Positions 45,563 through 54,163 of a stretch of 64,000 nucleotides of DNA are shown here, in pieces. The stretch is taken from positions 496,001 to 560,000 of the forward strand of contig CAWHEG010000031.1 in NCBI GenBank assembly GCA_963828405.1, written 5' to 3'. Below the pieces are notes generated by a model. That model saw nothing but the letters and a program-made list of their open reading frames with translations. It was not told where the DNA came from and made no database searches. Both the position numbers and the translations under genes were made by a program. This DNA is from JANMJD01 sp963828405. Its GTDB lineage: Bacteria; Actinomycetota; Acidimicrobiia; Acidimicrobiales; Ilumatobacteraceae. Position 1 is the first letter of the stretch. Each line of letters opens with the position of its first letter.

Positions 45563-46374
45563 ATGACCACGACAAGCGAGACCCGGGCCGCCGAGTTCAA
45601 CCGGGCTGCCCGGTTCCCCCACGAGCGTCAGCACGAGATCTACCTCCTGGCCCTGCGCAACGGCACGGTCGACGTGTCGGAACTGGCCCGGCAGTTCGAC
45701 GTGACCACCGAGACGATCCGACGCGACCTCTCCGACCTGCAGAACCGCCAGCTCGTGCGCCGCGTCCACGGCGGCGCCGTGCCCGTCGAGCGTCAGCGCC
45801 ACGAGCCGATGGTCGAGGCGCGCGGCGCGCTGAACGGCGAACAGAAGCTGCGCATCGCCCAACACGCCATCCTCCAGATCCCCGACCAGGGTTCGGTGAT
45901 CATCGACTCGGGCTCGACCGGGCAGCGACTCGCCGACGTGTTCCCGGCGACCGCAGGAGTCCAAGTGATCACCAACTCGCTGGCCACCGCGCTCACGCTT
46001 GCCCGCCGCGGCGTCGACGCAGCTGACCGTGCTCGGCGGCGGGGTCCGCACGAACACGTTCGCGATGGTCGACGCCTCGGTGGTCGAGGCGGTGCGCACG
46101 GTTGCGCGTCGACGTGCTGTTCATCAGCTGCGACGGCCTGTCGTTCGACGCGGGCTGACGACCCCGTACCGTGACGAGTGCCTGGTCAAGCGGGCGATGA
46201 TCGAGAGCCGCGCGGTGGGTCGTGGCGATCGTCGACCACTCGAAGTTCGGCAACGACCAGCTGTACGGGTTCGCCGGCTTCGAGGACATCGACGTGCTCA
46301 TCACCGACGGCCGGGCGAGCGACGACGAAGTCCACCGGCTCGAGGAGCGGGACGTCGAGGTTGTGCGTGCATGA
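45563..46374 (+). pseudogene. DeoR-family transcriptional regulator, frame broken in its C-terminal half
   Basis: The N-terminal winged helix-turn-helix is intact: RHEIYLLALRNGTVDVSELA-type start, FDVTTETIRRDLSDLQNRQL and VRRVHGGAVPVER. The sugar-sensing domain begins SVIIDSGSTGQRLADVFPA and VITNSLATALTLA; then breaks near 46015, 46105 and 46215 separate LTVLGGGVRTNTFAMVDASV, FISCDGLSFDAGLTTP and VAIVDHSKFGNDQLYGFA. It is the likely repressor of the polyol locus. It ends with an ATGA overlap onto the next gene. Confidence 0.85.
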
Positions 46375-47150
46375 CGCCTCCCGCCGACGCGATCGGGGAC
46401 TGGGAGCGTCTCGCCGTCGACACCGCCCGGCGCGCCGCCGCGCTGATCCGCTCGAATCTCGGCCAGGTGGCCGGCGTCGGGTTGAAGAGCTCGCCGACCG
46501 ACGTCGTCACCCAGACCGATCTCGACGCCGAGCAGCTCATCCGCGCCGCGCTGCTCGCCGCGACGCCCGAAGCCGGGATCATCGGCGAGGAGGGCGGCCA
46601 CGTCGGCGCAGGTGCCCCGCTGCAGTGGATGATCGACCCGCTCGACGGCACGGTCAACTTCACCTACGGGATACCGCTCTTCGCCGTCAGCATCGCCGCG
46701 GCCTATCGACGGCACGTCGTCGCCGGAGCTGTGGTCGACGTGACCCGCGGCGAGGTGTTCTCCGCCGGCCTCGGGTTACGGTGCGCGCTGCGACGGCTTG
46801 CCGATCACCGCCTCGGCGTGCCACGACCTCGGCCAGGCACTGGTCACCACCGGCTTCTCGTATCGGGCCGAGCTGCGCCGGACCCAGGGCGAGATCGTCG
46901 CCCGACTGCTGCCGCTGGCCCGCGACATCCGCTGCTTCGGCTCGGCCGCGTTGCAGCTGTGTTGGGTCGGCGTCGGGCCGAGTCGACGGCTACTTCGAGC
47001 GCGACACCAAGATCTGGGACTACGCCGCGGCGGCGCTGATCGCCGCCGAGGCCGGCGCAGCCGTCGAACTGCCACTGCCCGGAGAACGACGGCCTCGTGA
47101 TCGGGACGTCAGCGGCGCTGTTCCCGCTGCTGCGCCCACTCGTCGACTGA
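46371..47150 (+). pseudogene. Inositol monophosphatase-family phosphatase, frame broken
   Basis: Mg2+-dependent sugar phosphatase fold, 780 nt. Intact first part: DVVTQTDLDAEQLIRAALLA, IIGEEGG and the metal motif WMIDPLDGTVNFTYGIPLFA; after a break near 46785, TASACHDLGQALVTTGFSYR and CFGSAALQLCWVG; after another near 46985, YFERDTKIWDYAAAALIAAE (second metal motif W-D-x-A) and the end. It may act on the sugar phosphate product of the locus or on histidinol/inositol phosphate. The stop touches the next gene tail to tail. Confidence 0.83.
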
Positions 47151-47966
47151 CTACGTCGACGCCCGCCAGACGGCGAGCAGCTCGGCGACCTCGAGTCCCT
47201 CCGCCAGGCGGGCGGCGGCCTCGATGCGCTGCCACATCTCCAGGGTGGCGCGGTCGACCCCGACGACCGCCATGGTGGACTCGAGGTACTCCCGATGGAG
47301 CTCGATGAGCACCTCGAAACGCGCCCCGGGCAGATGCGCCACCGACCGGGCCGTCGCGCCGCCGGCGCCGATCAGCAGCAGGCTGCGGGCGATGTCGCCG
47401 ACGGGGTTGCCGCGGCAGGCGTCGAACCAGTCGATCAGGATCGGGCCGTCGCCCGACAGGATCACGTTGCCCGGGTGGGCGTCGCCGTGGCACACCCGCA
47501 GGCGCTCGGCGTCGGGCGGGATCAGCGTCAGGGCGTCGAGCAGGCCGGCGTCGACGGTGGCGGCCGCACTGCGGATCTTGCAGGCCAGCCGGTCCCGCTG
47601 ACGCGGCAGGGTGACGGGCGCGCTGAGCGCCAGCAGGCCGAGCTGCAGCTCGGCCAGCCGCCGGCCCATCCTGGCGGCCTCGCCCGGATGCTCGACGACG
47701 TACTCCCACATCGACGGACCGGTCACCCGCTCGTACAGGCTCACCGGGCGCCCGCCGAGTTCGATCACGTCGACGACATCGGGGGCCGGCGCGCCGGCGG
47801 CACGGACGGCCGCGGTGAAATGCGCCTCGTGGAGGATCCAGGCGCCCGGAGTGGTCGGCAGCGGCACCTTGGCGACCAGGTCGTTGCCGACCGCGTGCAC
47901 CGTCGAGCGCGTGCCCTTGGCGATCAGCTCCCCGAGCCCAGCCAGGCCGGGGATCTCACTCGTCAT
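47151..47966 (-). CDS. Aminoglycoside-phosphotransferase-fold kinase
   Basis: 271 residues. It has the nucleotide loop region LGELIAKGTRSTVHAV with Lys in DLVAKVPL, the catalytic loop CHGDAHPGNVI and the metal-binding IDWFDACRG. This small-molecule kinase fold covers antibiotic, choline and sugar kinases; the substrate is unknown, and being in the APH family does not imply resistance. It is intact, unlike the adjacent polyol locus, and so marks the right border of the frame-broken block. Confidence 0.82.
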   Translation of the reverse strand: MTSEIPGLAGLGELIAKGTRSTVHAVGNDLVAKVPLPTTPGAWILHEAHFTAAVRAAGAPAPDVVDVIELGGRPVSLYERVTGPSMWEYVVEHPGEAARMGRRLAELQLGLLALSAPVTLPRQRDRLACKIRSAAATVDAGLLDALTLIPPDAERLRVCHGDAHPGNVILSGDGPILIDWFDACRGNPVGDIARSLLLIGAGGATARSVAHLPGARFEVLIELHREYLESTMAVVGVDRATLEMWQRIEAAARLAEGLEVAELLAVWRAST

Positions 47967-48043
47967 GGCGAACCCCCACGCGGCCGACTGTAGGCGACCT
48001 CCGCAGGGCTGCGTTCAGTAGCGCCCGCGGACGTTCGGCGGCG

Positions 48044-49459
48044 TCATGCCGGGAGCACCTTGCCCGGGTTGAGGATGCCGGTCGGATCGAGCGCGGCCTT
48101 GATGCGGCGCATCACCTCGAGTTCCCCGGGGTTGCGCGAGTACGCCAGGAAGTCGCGTTTCAGTGTGCCGATGCCGTGCTCGGCCGACACCGAGCCGCGG
48201 AACTCGCGCACCGTCGCGTAGACGACGTCGTCGACATCGGCGGTCTCTTCGTGGGTCAACGGTCCCATCGACATCGACAGGTGGAGGTTCGAGTCGCCGA
48301 TGTGGCCGAACACGAAGATGTCCCCGTGCGGCCACCGTGCCCGCAGGCGGCGCTCGCACTCATCGGCGAATCGGCCGATGTCGCCGATCGACAGGCTGAC
48401 GTCGAAGTTGATCACCGCGGGCAGACGGTCGATCGGCTCGGCCTCACGAATCGACCACAGCTCGGCGGTCTCGCTTGTCGAACGGGCGACCGTCGCGTCG
48501 CCGAGCAGGCCGAGCTCGATCGCCCCAGCGAGCATCGCCTCGAAGCGGGCCTCGTCGCCGAGCGGGTCGTCGCCGCTCATCTCGACCAGTACGTACATCG
48601 GCCAGCCCGGGTCCAACGGGCGGCGCGCCGCGCCGGGCGCGGTCATGAAGTCGTAGAAGCCGGGCCACATCGCCTCGAAGGCGGTGATCCCGCCCGAGGT
48701 GCGTTGGGCGTGGCGCAGGAACTCGACGAGCTTCGGGTACGAGGTCGTGGCCGCCAGCGCAGTCTGGCGGGTGGCCGGGCGCGGATGCAGCCGGAGCACG
48801 GCCCGGGTGATGATCCCCAGCGTGCCCTCCGAGCCGATGAACACCTGCTTGATGTCGTAGCCCGCGTTGTTCTTGAGCATCTTGGCCAGGCTGCTCACCA
48901 CGGTGCCGTCGGCGAGCACGACCTCGACGCCGAGCACCTGCTCGCGGGCCATCCCGTAGCGGATCACCCGGTTGCCCCCGGCGTTGGTGGCCAGGTTCCC
49001 GCCGATCTGGCACGAACCCCGCGCCCCGAGGTCGTAGGCCAGCTCCCAGCCAGCGGCGCGGGCCGCCTCCTGGGCGGCCTGCAGCACCGTGCCGGCCCTG
49101 ACCGTCATCGTCCCCGCCGCATCGTCGATCTCCTCGACGCCGGCCATCCGCTCCAACGAGACGACCACGTCGCCGGCGGTCGGGGTCGCCCCGCCGGCGA
49201 GACCGGTCAGCCCACCCTGGGGCACCACCGACTGCCCGTTGGCATGGCAGATGCGCATCGCCTCGGCCACCTCCCCGGTGGTCCGCGGCAGCACGACGGC
49301 GAGCGGAGCGGCGTGGGGGGCGCCGCTCCAGTCCCCGTGGAATCGTGCGTCGATCGGCGGGAGCCGCACGACATCGGCGCCGAGACGTGCCACCAACTCG
49401 GCGACGACCTTCACGGCGTCACCCTTCGCTGCGTCACCGTCCACGGCGTCACTGTCCAC
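48044..49459 (-). CDS. FAD-linked D-lactate/2-hydroxyacid dehydrogenase (GlcD/DLD type)
   Basis: 471 residues. The FAD-binding PCMH domain has VPQGGLTGLAGGATP, LGARGSCQIGGNLATNAGGN and GSEGTLGIITRAVLRLHPRP; the C-terminal cap has VFGHIGDSNLHLSM (His-Asn motif for the 2-hydroxyacid) and SAEHGIGTLKRDFL. It oxidises D-lactate, D-2-hydroxyglutarate or glycolate with a quinone or flavoprotein acceptor; the exact substrate is uncertain. The first 17 residues come from 15-bp repeats, and GTG 49414 (VKVVAELVARLG) could be the true start. It lies near larB-larC, which suits lactate use. Confidence 0.88.
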   Translation of the reverse strand: MDSDAVDGDAAKGDAVKVVAELVARLGADVVRLPPIDARFHGDWSGAPHAAPLAVVLPRTTGEVAEAMRICHANGQSVVPQGGLTGLAGGATPTAGDVVVSLERMAGVEEIDDAAGTMTVRAGTVLQAAQEAARAAGWELAYDLGARGSCQIGGNLATNAGGNRVIRYGMAREQVLGVEVVLADGTVVSSLAKMLKNNAGYDIKQVFIGSEGTLGIITRAVLRLHPRPATRQTALAATTSYPKLVEFLRHAQRTSGGITAFEAMWPGFYDFMTAPGAARRPLDPGWPMYVLVEMSGDDPLGDEARFEAMLAGAIELGLLGDATVARSTSETAELWSIREAEPIDRLPAVINFDVSLSIGDIGRFADECERRLRARWPHGDIFVFGHIGDSNLHLSMSMGPLTHEETADVDDVVYATVREFRGSVSAEHGIGTLKRDFLAYSRNPGELEVMRRIKAALDPTGILNPGKVLPA

Positions 49460-49475
49460 GGCATCACAGTCGACG
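49416..49475. repeat. About four tandem 15-bp units at a gene junction
   Basis: GCGTCACCGTCCACG (49431), GCGTCACTGTCCACG (49446) and GCATCACAGTCGACG (49461), plus a weaker unit at 49416. They cover the stop of the winged-helix gene (49464) and the start of the FAD dehydrogenase gene, and each unit offers an in-frame GTG or ATG on the minus strand. Confidence 0.8.
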
Positions 49476-50513
49476 GCTCGTCGTCACCATCGGCCCGGCC
49501 GCCGCTGCGTTGGTGAGCTCCTTCTGCAGGGGCGTCGGGAAACGTGGCGAGATCCGTGCATCTCCGATCCAGCGCTGGAGTCGGTCGGCCTCGCCGGCCA
49601 CACTCGCCGTCGCCTCGCCGCCGACATCTTCGAGGAGGTGGGCGACCACCCCTCCGTCGGGGCGCTGCGACCACGCCCCGACGATCCGGCCGTCCACCCA
49701 CACCGTGGGGCCGATGTTGCCGCTGCGATCGAACAAGGGGGCCCGGTGCGGCCCGAGGTACCAGGCGCGCTCGGTCCACCCCATCGCCGCCGGGTCGAGC
49801 GACGGCAGCAGCGCAACCCACGGCTCGACCGGTTGGACGGGCTCGACGTCGTCGGCCAGCACGATGCCCGTTCCGCCGCCATCGAGGCCCACCTCGACCG
49901 TCGCCAGCCCGGCCAGCGCCCGGTTCACGCGGGTGAGCGTCCATCCCGTCCACCAGCGCAGATCGGCGATCGTCCCCGGCCCGTAGGAGCGCAACCAGCG
50001 ATGGATCAGCTCACGCTCGGCCTCCACCTGATCCAGACCGAGCAGTGGACGACCGAGCCACGCCTCGGGTGTCGCCCAGCGGTACAGGCTCGAGGTCCAC
50101 GTCCCCCGGGGCCGCGTCCGCACCAACCGGCCCTCGACCCCGAGCAGGAAGAGCGTCTTGGTCGAGGCGGCGACCGGGGTGGCTTGCCGGGTGCCCAGCC
50201 TGAGGACGATCCGCTCGGCGAACTCGGGCACGAGCGGGGTGATCTCGGTGGCCAGCGCTTCACCCCCGAGGCGCTCGATCGCCGCCAGGGCGGCATCGGC
50301 CACCCGGTCGAGCCATGCGCCGCCGTCGGCGTCGAGACCCGTGTCGGCGACGGCTCTGGTCAGGGAGCGGCGCTCGGCGGCGGCGAGCGGCGGCGCGCAC
50401 GCAGCCTGGATCACCCGGGCCAAGTCGTATGGGGCGGTGAACATCGTGCGACGCATCCCGAGCAGGCGCACCAGGCTGCGATCCTCGTACATCGCCCGCT
50501 CGACACCGGCCAC
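49464..50513 (-). CDS. Winged-helix DNA-binding domain protein (HTH_42/DUF1006 family)
   Basis: 349 residues from the first standard start, but the conserved fold clearly extends upstream in the same frame to about 50700 (YRRDIASIALADRRHRLARR, ADAVVGLHGTDPVTVYLSLA), where no ATG, GTG or TTG is available before an in-frame stop. Either the start is unusual or a base is missing near 50700. Family blocks seen are VERAMYEDRSLVRLLGMRRTMF, LIHRWLRSYGPGTIADLRWW and AWYLGPHRAPLFDRSGNIGP. Relatives include YcaQ-like DNA glycosylases; the role here is unknown. Confidence 0.75.
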   Translation of the reverse strand: MAGVERAMYEDRSLVRLLGMRRTMFTAPYDLARVIQAACAPPLAAAERRSLTRAVADTGLDADGGAWLDRVADAALAAIERLGGEALATEITPLVPEFAERIVLRLGTRQATPVAASTKTLFLLGVEGRLVRTRPRGTWTSSLYRWATPEAWLGRPLLGLDQVEAERELIHRWLRSYGPGTIADLRWWTGWTLTRVNRALAGLATVEVGLDGGGTGIVLADDVEPVQPVEPWVALLPSLDPAAMGWTERAWYLGPHRAPLFDRSGNIGPTVWVDGRIVGAWSQRPDGGVVAHLLEDVGGEATASVAGEADRLQRWIGDARISPRFPTPLQKELTNAAAAGPMVTTSRRL

Positions 50514-50774
50514 GTCGATGTCGGCGACCCGCGCAGCCAGCGACAGGTAGACCGTGACCGGATCGGTGCCGTGCAGCCCGACGACGGCATCGGCCGCCGC
50601 CCCGACGTCCGCGACGCGGGTGCCCGGGGCCAGACCGTGGCGGCGGGCCAGGCGGTGGCGGCGGTCGGCGAGCGCGATCGAGGCGATGTCCCGACGGTAG
50701 ACGCCCCGCCGTGACGTTCCCCCACCGGCACCTGATCAGGGCGGACCGACGGCGGAATGCCACCATGGGGGTCG

Positions 50775-51524
50775 ATGGACGAAGCCTCGCTGCGCCGACT
50801 GGTCGAACTGGTCGCCTCGGGGGAGGTCTCGCCCGACGATGCCGTGCGCAGCCTGGCCCGACTCCCCTTCGCCGATCTCGGCGACACGCTCGTCGACCAC
50901 CACCGCCACCTCCGCCAGGGGCTCCCCGAGGCCGTCTACGCCCCGGGCAAGACCGTCGGCCAGTGCCTGCGGATCGTGGCCGAGCTCCTCGAGCACGGAC
51001 AGGGCCCGGTGATCCTCAGTCGGGCATCCGACGATCAGCGTGCCGCGCTGATCTCTGCCCACCCGACGGGGCGCGTCGAGGGGCACACGGTGGTGTGGCG
51101 CCCGGCGGAGGCTCGCCTCGAGCGGGTCGTCGTCTGCTCGGGCGGCACGGCCGACGCCCCCGTCGTCGAGGAGTGCGCGGCGACGCTCGTCGCCCACGGC
51201 TGGGAGCCGACGGTGATCGTCGACATCGGGGTCGCCGGGCTCCACCGGCTGCTGGCCCACCACGACACGATCGTCGCCGCCGACGCCGTCGTCGTGGTGG
51301 CCGGGATGGAAGGGGCGCTGGCCAGTGTGATCAGCGGGCTGACCGGGGCGCCGGTCGTCGCCGTGCCGACGAGCACCGGGTACGGCGCCTCGTTGGAGGG
51401 GGTGACGGCGCTGCTGTCCATGCTCGCCTCGTGCGCCTCGGGGATGACCGTCGTCGGCATCGACAACGGCTTCGGCGCCGCCTGTGCCGTGGCCCGGATG
51501 CTCGGGCGGGGAACAGGGCGATGA
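50775..51524 (+). CDS. larB: Nickel-pincer cofactor biosynthesis protein LarB
   Basis: Carboxylates and hydrolyses nicotinic acid adenine dinucleotide, the first step to the nickel-pincer nucleotide used by lactate racemase. 249 residues: VSPDDAVRSLARLPFADLG and the LGDTLVDHHRHLRQGLPEAV block are LarB-specific, and the C-terminal half is a PurE-like fold (VVCSGGTADAPVVEEC, VVAGMEGALASVISGL, VPTSTGYGASLEGVTALLSM). ATG 50775 matches the family N-terminus. It overlaps larC by ATGA. Neither larE nor larA is in the window. Confidence 0.9.
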   Translation: MDEASLRRLVELVASGEVSPDDAVRSLARLPFADLGDTLVDHHRHLRQGLPEAVYAPGKTVGQCLRIVAELLEHGQGPVILSRASDDQRAALISAHPTGRVEGHTVVWRPAEARLERVVVCSGGTADAPVVEECAATLVAHGWEPTVIVDIGVAGLHRLLAHHDTIVAADAVVVVAGMEGALASVISGLTGAPVVAVPTSTGYGASLEGVTALLSMLASCASGMTVVGIDNGFGAACAVARMLGRGTGR

Positions 51525-52735
51525 CGACGACGGCGTGGTTCCACTGCTTCAACGGGGTGGCCGGCGACATGACGCTGGGCGCCCTGCTCGACGCCGGCGC
51601 CGACATCGACCACGTGCGCGGGGTGATCGGGCGCCTGGGGATCACGGGCTGGGCGCTCGATGCCGAACCGACCCAGCGGTGCGGGATCACCGCCACGCGT
51701 GCCCTCGTCACCGCCCCCGACCAGGCGGGGCACCGCCGCTTCGCCGAGGTCCGGGCGATCGTCGTCGCCGCCGGGCTCGCCGATCGTCTGACGGCGCGGG
51801 CGCTCGCCGCCTTCGGGGCGCTGGCGGAGGTCGAGGGGGCGATCCACGGGGTGAGCGCCGACGAGGTGGAGTTCCACGAGGTCGGGTCGCTCGACGCCAT
51901 CGTCGACATCGTGGGCAGCTGCGCGGCGCTCGACTCGCTCGGGGTCGACGAGGTGGCCTGCAGCCCGATCACGCTGGGCTCGGGGACCTTCGACGCCGCC
52001 CACGGGGTGCTGCCCAACCCCGGGCCGGCGGTGCTCGGCCTGCTCGTCCGGGCCGGCGCCCCGCACCGCAGCTCGCCGGTCGACGTCGAGTTGGCCACCC
52101 CGACCGGGGTGGCGTTGATGACCACCCTGGCCGCCCGCTTCGGAGCCCTCCCCGACGGGGTGGTCCGTTCGATCGGCTACGGGGCGGGCGGGCGCGACCT
52201 GCCCGGGCGGCCGAACGTCGTCCAGGTCGTCCTGGTGTCAACGGGAGACGGTGTGTCAACGGGCAACGGGGTGTCAACGGGCGACCCGGTCTGGGCGGAC
52301 GACCTGGTCCAACCCCTCGGCGCCGGCCAGCCGGTGCGCTTGATCGAGGTCAACGTCGACGATGCCACCGGCGAGGTGCTCGCCCACACGGTGGCCCGAT
52401 TGCTCGCCGCCGGGGCCCACGACGCCTGGATCACGCCGATCGTGATGAAGAAGGGGCGCCCGGCCCACACCGTCCACGCCCTGTGCGACCCGGCACGCGC
52501 CGGGCGGATCGCCGCCGTGCTGCTGGCCGAGACCGGCTCGCTCGGGGTGCGCGCCGTGGACTGGGAGCGCTGGCCGCAGGCGCGCACTGACGACACCGTC
52601 GAGATCGGCGGGCACACGATCCGCCGCAAGGTCGCCGGCGGGCGGATCAAGCCCGAGTTCGACGACGCGGTCGCCGCGGCCGAGGCGCTCGGCATCCCGG
52701 TGCGCGAAATCCTGCGGCGAGCCGGCGACGACTGA
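51521..52735 (+). CDS. larC: Nickel insertion protein LarC, single open frame
   Basis: CTP-dependent nickel insertase that finishes the pincer cofactor, 404 residues. N-terminal domain: HCFNGVAGDMTLGALLDAGA, VEFHEVGSLDAIVDIVGSCA, SPITLGSGTFDAAHGVLPNP and ELATPTGVALMT; C-terminal domain: VNVDDATGEVLAHTVARLL, AWITPIVMKKGRPAHTVHAL and a final helix EALGIPVREILRRAGDD. In lactobacilli LarC is made by programmed frameshifting between these halves; here they are joined in one frame by a linker with a VSTGDG-type 18-bp tandem repeat. Confidence 0.92.
   Translation: MTTTAWFHCFNGVAGDMTLGALLDAGADIDHVRGVIGRLGITGWALDAEPTQRCGITATRALVTAPDQAGHRRFAEVRAIVVAAGLADRLTARALAAFGALAEVEGAIHGVSADEVEFHEVGSLDAIVDIVGSCAALDSLGVDEVACSPITLGSGTFDAAHGVLPNPGPAVLGLLVRAGAPHRSSPVDVELATPTGVALMTTLAARFGALPDGVVRSIGYGAGGRDLPGRPNVVQVVLVSTGDGVSTGNGVSTGDPVWADDLVQPLGAGQPVRLIEVNVDDATGEVLAHTVARLLAAGAHDAWITPIVMKKGRPAHTVHALCDPARAGRIAAVLLAETGSLGVRAVDWERWPQARTDDTVEIGGHTIRRKVAGGRIKPEFDDAVAAAEALGIPVREILRRAGDD
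52235..52288 (+). repeat. Three tandem 18-bp units in larC
   Basis: GTGTCAACGGGAGACGGT, GTGTCAACGGGCAACGGG and GTGTCAACGGGCGACCCG encode VSTGDG, VSTGNG and VSTGDP. They lie in the linker between the two LarC domains, where length change would be tolerated. Confidence 0.9.
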
Positions 52736-52738
52736 CGA

Positions 52739-53293
52739 TCAGGCCTCGGGCGTGCCCAGCGCACCGTCGCACGGCGCTCCTGGTTCGGGCGTCTGCGGCC
52801 CCTGCCCGTAGGCGGCGACGAAGGCGGTGATCGCGGCCAGGTCGAACGTGGCGAACGATCGCTGGGTCCGCCACGCCGAGGCGACGACGGGCACGCCGAG
52901 ACCCGGGTACGGCGAGACCAGCACGTGGGTGTGGGCGCCGGCGAGGGCTTTCAGCGCGGCCCGGTCGGCGGCGGGCAGATCAGGGCCGAACGTGATCCAC
53001 ACCGCGCCGTGCTCCATCGAGTGGACACCGTTCTCGTTGCCGATCGGGCTCGCGTAGAACCCGCAGTTCTGCCAGATCGGTGAGTGCGGGCCGCCGATCG
53101 GCGGGCTCTGGGGGTAGGCGACCGGCGCGTCGACATGGGCGCGGGACTGTTCGGCAAAGGTCGTGACGGTGACGTCGCCGACCGCCGGGGTGGTGGTCGC
53201 CGAGTTGGAGTCGGAGCCGCCACACCCGGCCAGCAGTACCCCAAGGCCGAGCGTGGAGGCACGGGCGGCGATGTTGACGGCACGGCGGTTCAC
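52739..53293 (-). CDS. DUF3105 lipoprotein
   Basis: 184 residues. Lipoprotein signal: NRRAVNIAARASTLGLGVLL with lipobox LAGC, then a Ser/Thr-rich linker. The DUF3105 core is SPPIGGPHSPIWQNCGFY, then HSMEHGAVWITFGPDL, with His residues conserved in the family, and VASAWRTQRSF. Outer-face function is unknown. GTG 53293 lies 8 nt after TAGGCT (53302-53307), another short-leader start. It converges with larC (3 nt between stops) and is divergent from the rhodanese, with only 42 bp between starts. Confidence 0.85.
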   Translation of the reverse strand: MNRRAVNIAARASTLGLGVLLAGCGGSDSNSATTTPAVGDVTVTTFAEQSRAHVDAPVAYPQSPPIGGPHSPIWQNCGFYASPIGNENGVHSMEHGAVWITFGPDLPAADRAALKALAGAHTHVLVSPYPGLGVPVVASAWRTQRSFATFDLAAITAFVAAYGQGPQTPEPGAPCDGALGTPEA

Positions 53294-53301
53294 GGCGTTG
53301 G

Positions 53302-53307
53302 AGCCTA
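53302..53307 (-). promoter_or_regulatory. -10 element TAGGCT of the DUF3105 gene
   Basis: TAGGCT on the minus strand lies 8 nt upstream of GTG 53293 inside a 42-bp divergent gap. No -35 is evident. Confidence 0.4.
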
Positions 53308-53335
53308 CGACCCGCGCTATGGCAGCATCGCTGAT

Positions 53336-54163
53336 GTGCTTCCCCCGGTGATCAGTCCCGAGCGTGCCGGCGCGCTCGACGGGGACGTGGTGTTCGCCGA
53401 CGTGCGCTGGTACCTCGACGGCCGCTCCGGCCGCGAGGCCTTCGAGGCCGGTCACGTCCCGGGCGCCGTCCACGTCGATCTCGACACCGACCTGGCCGAC
53501 CACGACCGGCCGCCGACCGAGGGGCGCCACCCGTTCCCGCGCCCGGAGGCCTTCGCCGCGGCGATGGGCCGTCTCGGCATGGGCGACGACACCGTGGTCG
53601 TCGGCTACGACGATTCCGGGGGTGGGACGGCCGGGCGGCTGGTGTGGATGCTGCGGGTCCTCGGGCGCCACGCCAGCCTGCTCGACGGAGGCCTGAACGC
53701 CTGGCCGGCGCCCCACGAGACCGGCCCCGGCCGGGCGCGTGCCGCGGCCCGCTTCAGCCCCGGGCCGTGGCCCGCCGACCGGTTCGTGGACGCCGCGGGG
53801 GCGGCCGAGGCGGCCGCTCGCGGCGTGGCCCTCGACGCCCGGGCCGGCGACCGGTTCCGCGGCGAGAGCGAGCCGGTGGACCGGCGCGCCGGGCACATCC
53901 CCGGGGCGCACAACGCCCCATGGACCGCCAACCTCGACCCGGACACCGGCCGGTTCCGCACAGCCGCGGAGCTGCGCGCCCGCTTCGACTCGCTGCTCGG
54001 CGGAACCGCCGACAACCCGGTCTGCTACTGCGGATCGGGCGTGTCGGCATGCGCCGATCTGCTCGCGCTGGAACGGGCCGGACGACCCGGCGCCCGGCTC
54101 TACGTCGCGTCGTGGTCGGGATGGTCGGCCGACCCGGCACGCCCCGTGGCCACCGGACCGTGA
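53336..54163 (+). CDS. sseA: Two-domain rhodanese, thiosulfate/3-mercaptopyruvate sulfurtransferase
   Basis: Moves sulphane sulphur from thiosulfate or mercaptopyruvate to thiols. 275 residues with two rhodanese domains: the first, inactive (FADVRWYLDGRSGREAFEAG, YDDSGGGTAGRLVWML), and the second with nucleophile C232 in the loop CGSGVS. The C-terminal ARLYVASWSGWSADPARPVA is the usual end. GTG 53336 is the first standard start in the conserved frame. It overlaps the next gene by GTGA. Confidence 0.9.
   Translation: MLPPVISPERAGALDGDVVFADVRWYLDGRSGREAFEAGHVPGAVHVDLDTDLADHDRPPTEGRHPFPRPEAFAAAMGRLGMGDDTVVVGYDDSGGGTAGRLVWMLRVLGRHASLLDGGLNAWPAPHETGPGRARAAARFSPGPWPADRFVDAAGAAEAAARGVALDARAGDRFRGESEPVDRRAGHIPGAHNAPWTANLDPDTGRFRTAAELRARFDSLLGGTADNPVCYCGSGVSACADLLALERAGRPGARLYVASWSGWSADPARPVATGP

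Noticed and set aside
38720..47150. Programmed ribosomal frameshifting as the reason for the broken polyol genes
   Set aside because: Dozens of shifts at unrelated sequences on both strands, without slippery sites or conserved positions, cannot be programmed.
51521..52735. LarC made by frameshifting as in lactobacilli
   Set aside because: Both LarC domains are in a single open frame here, so no recoding is needed.
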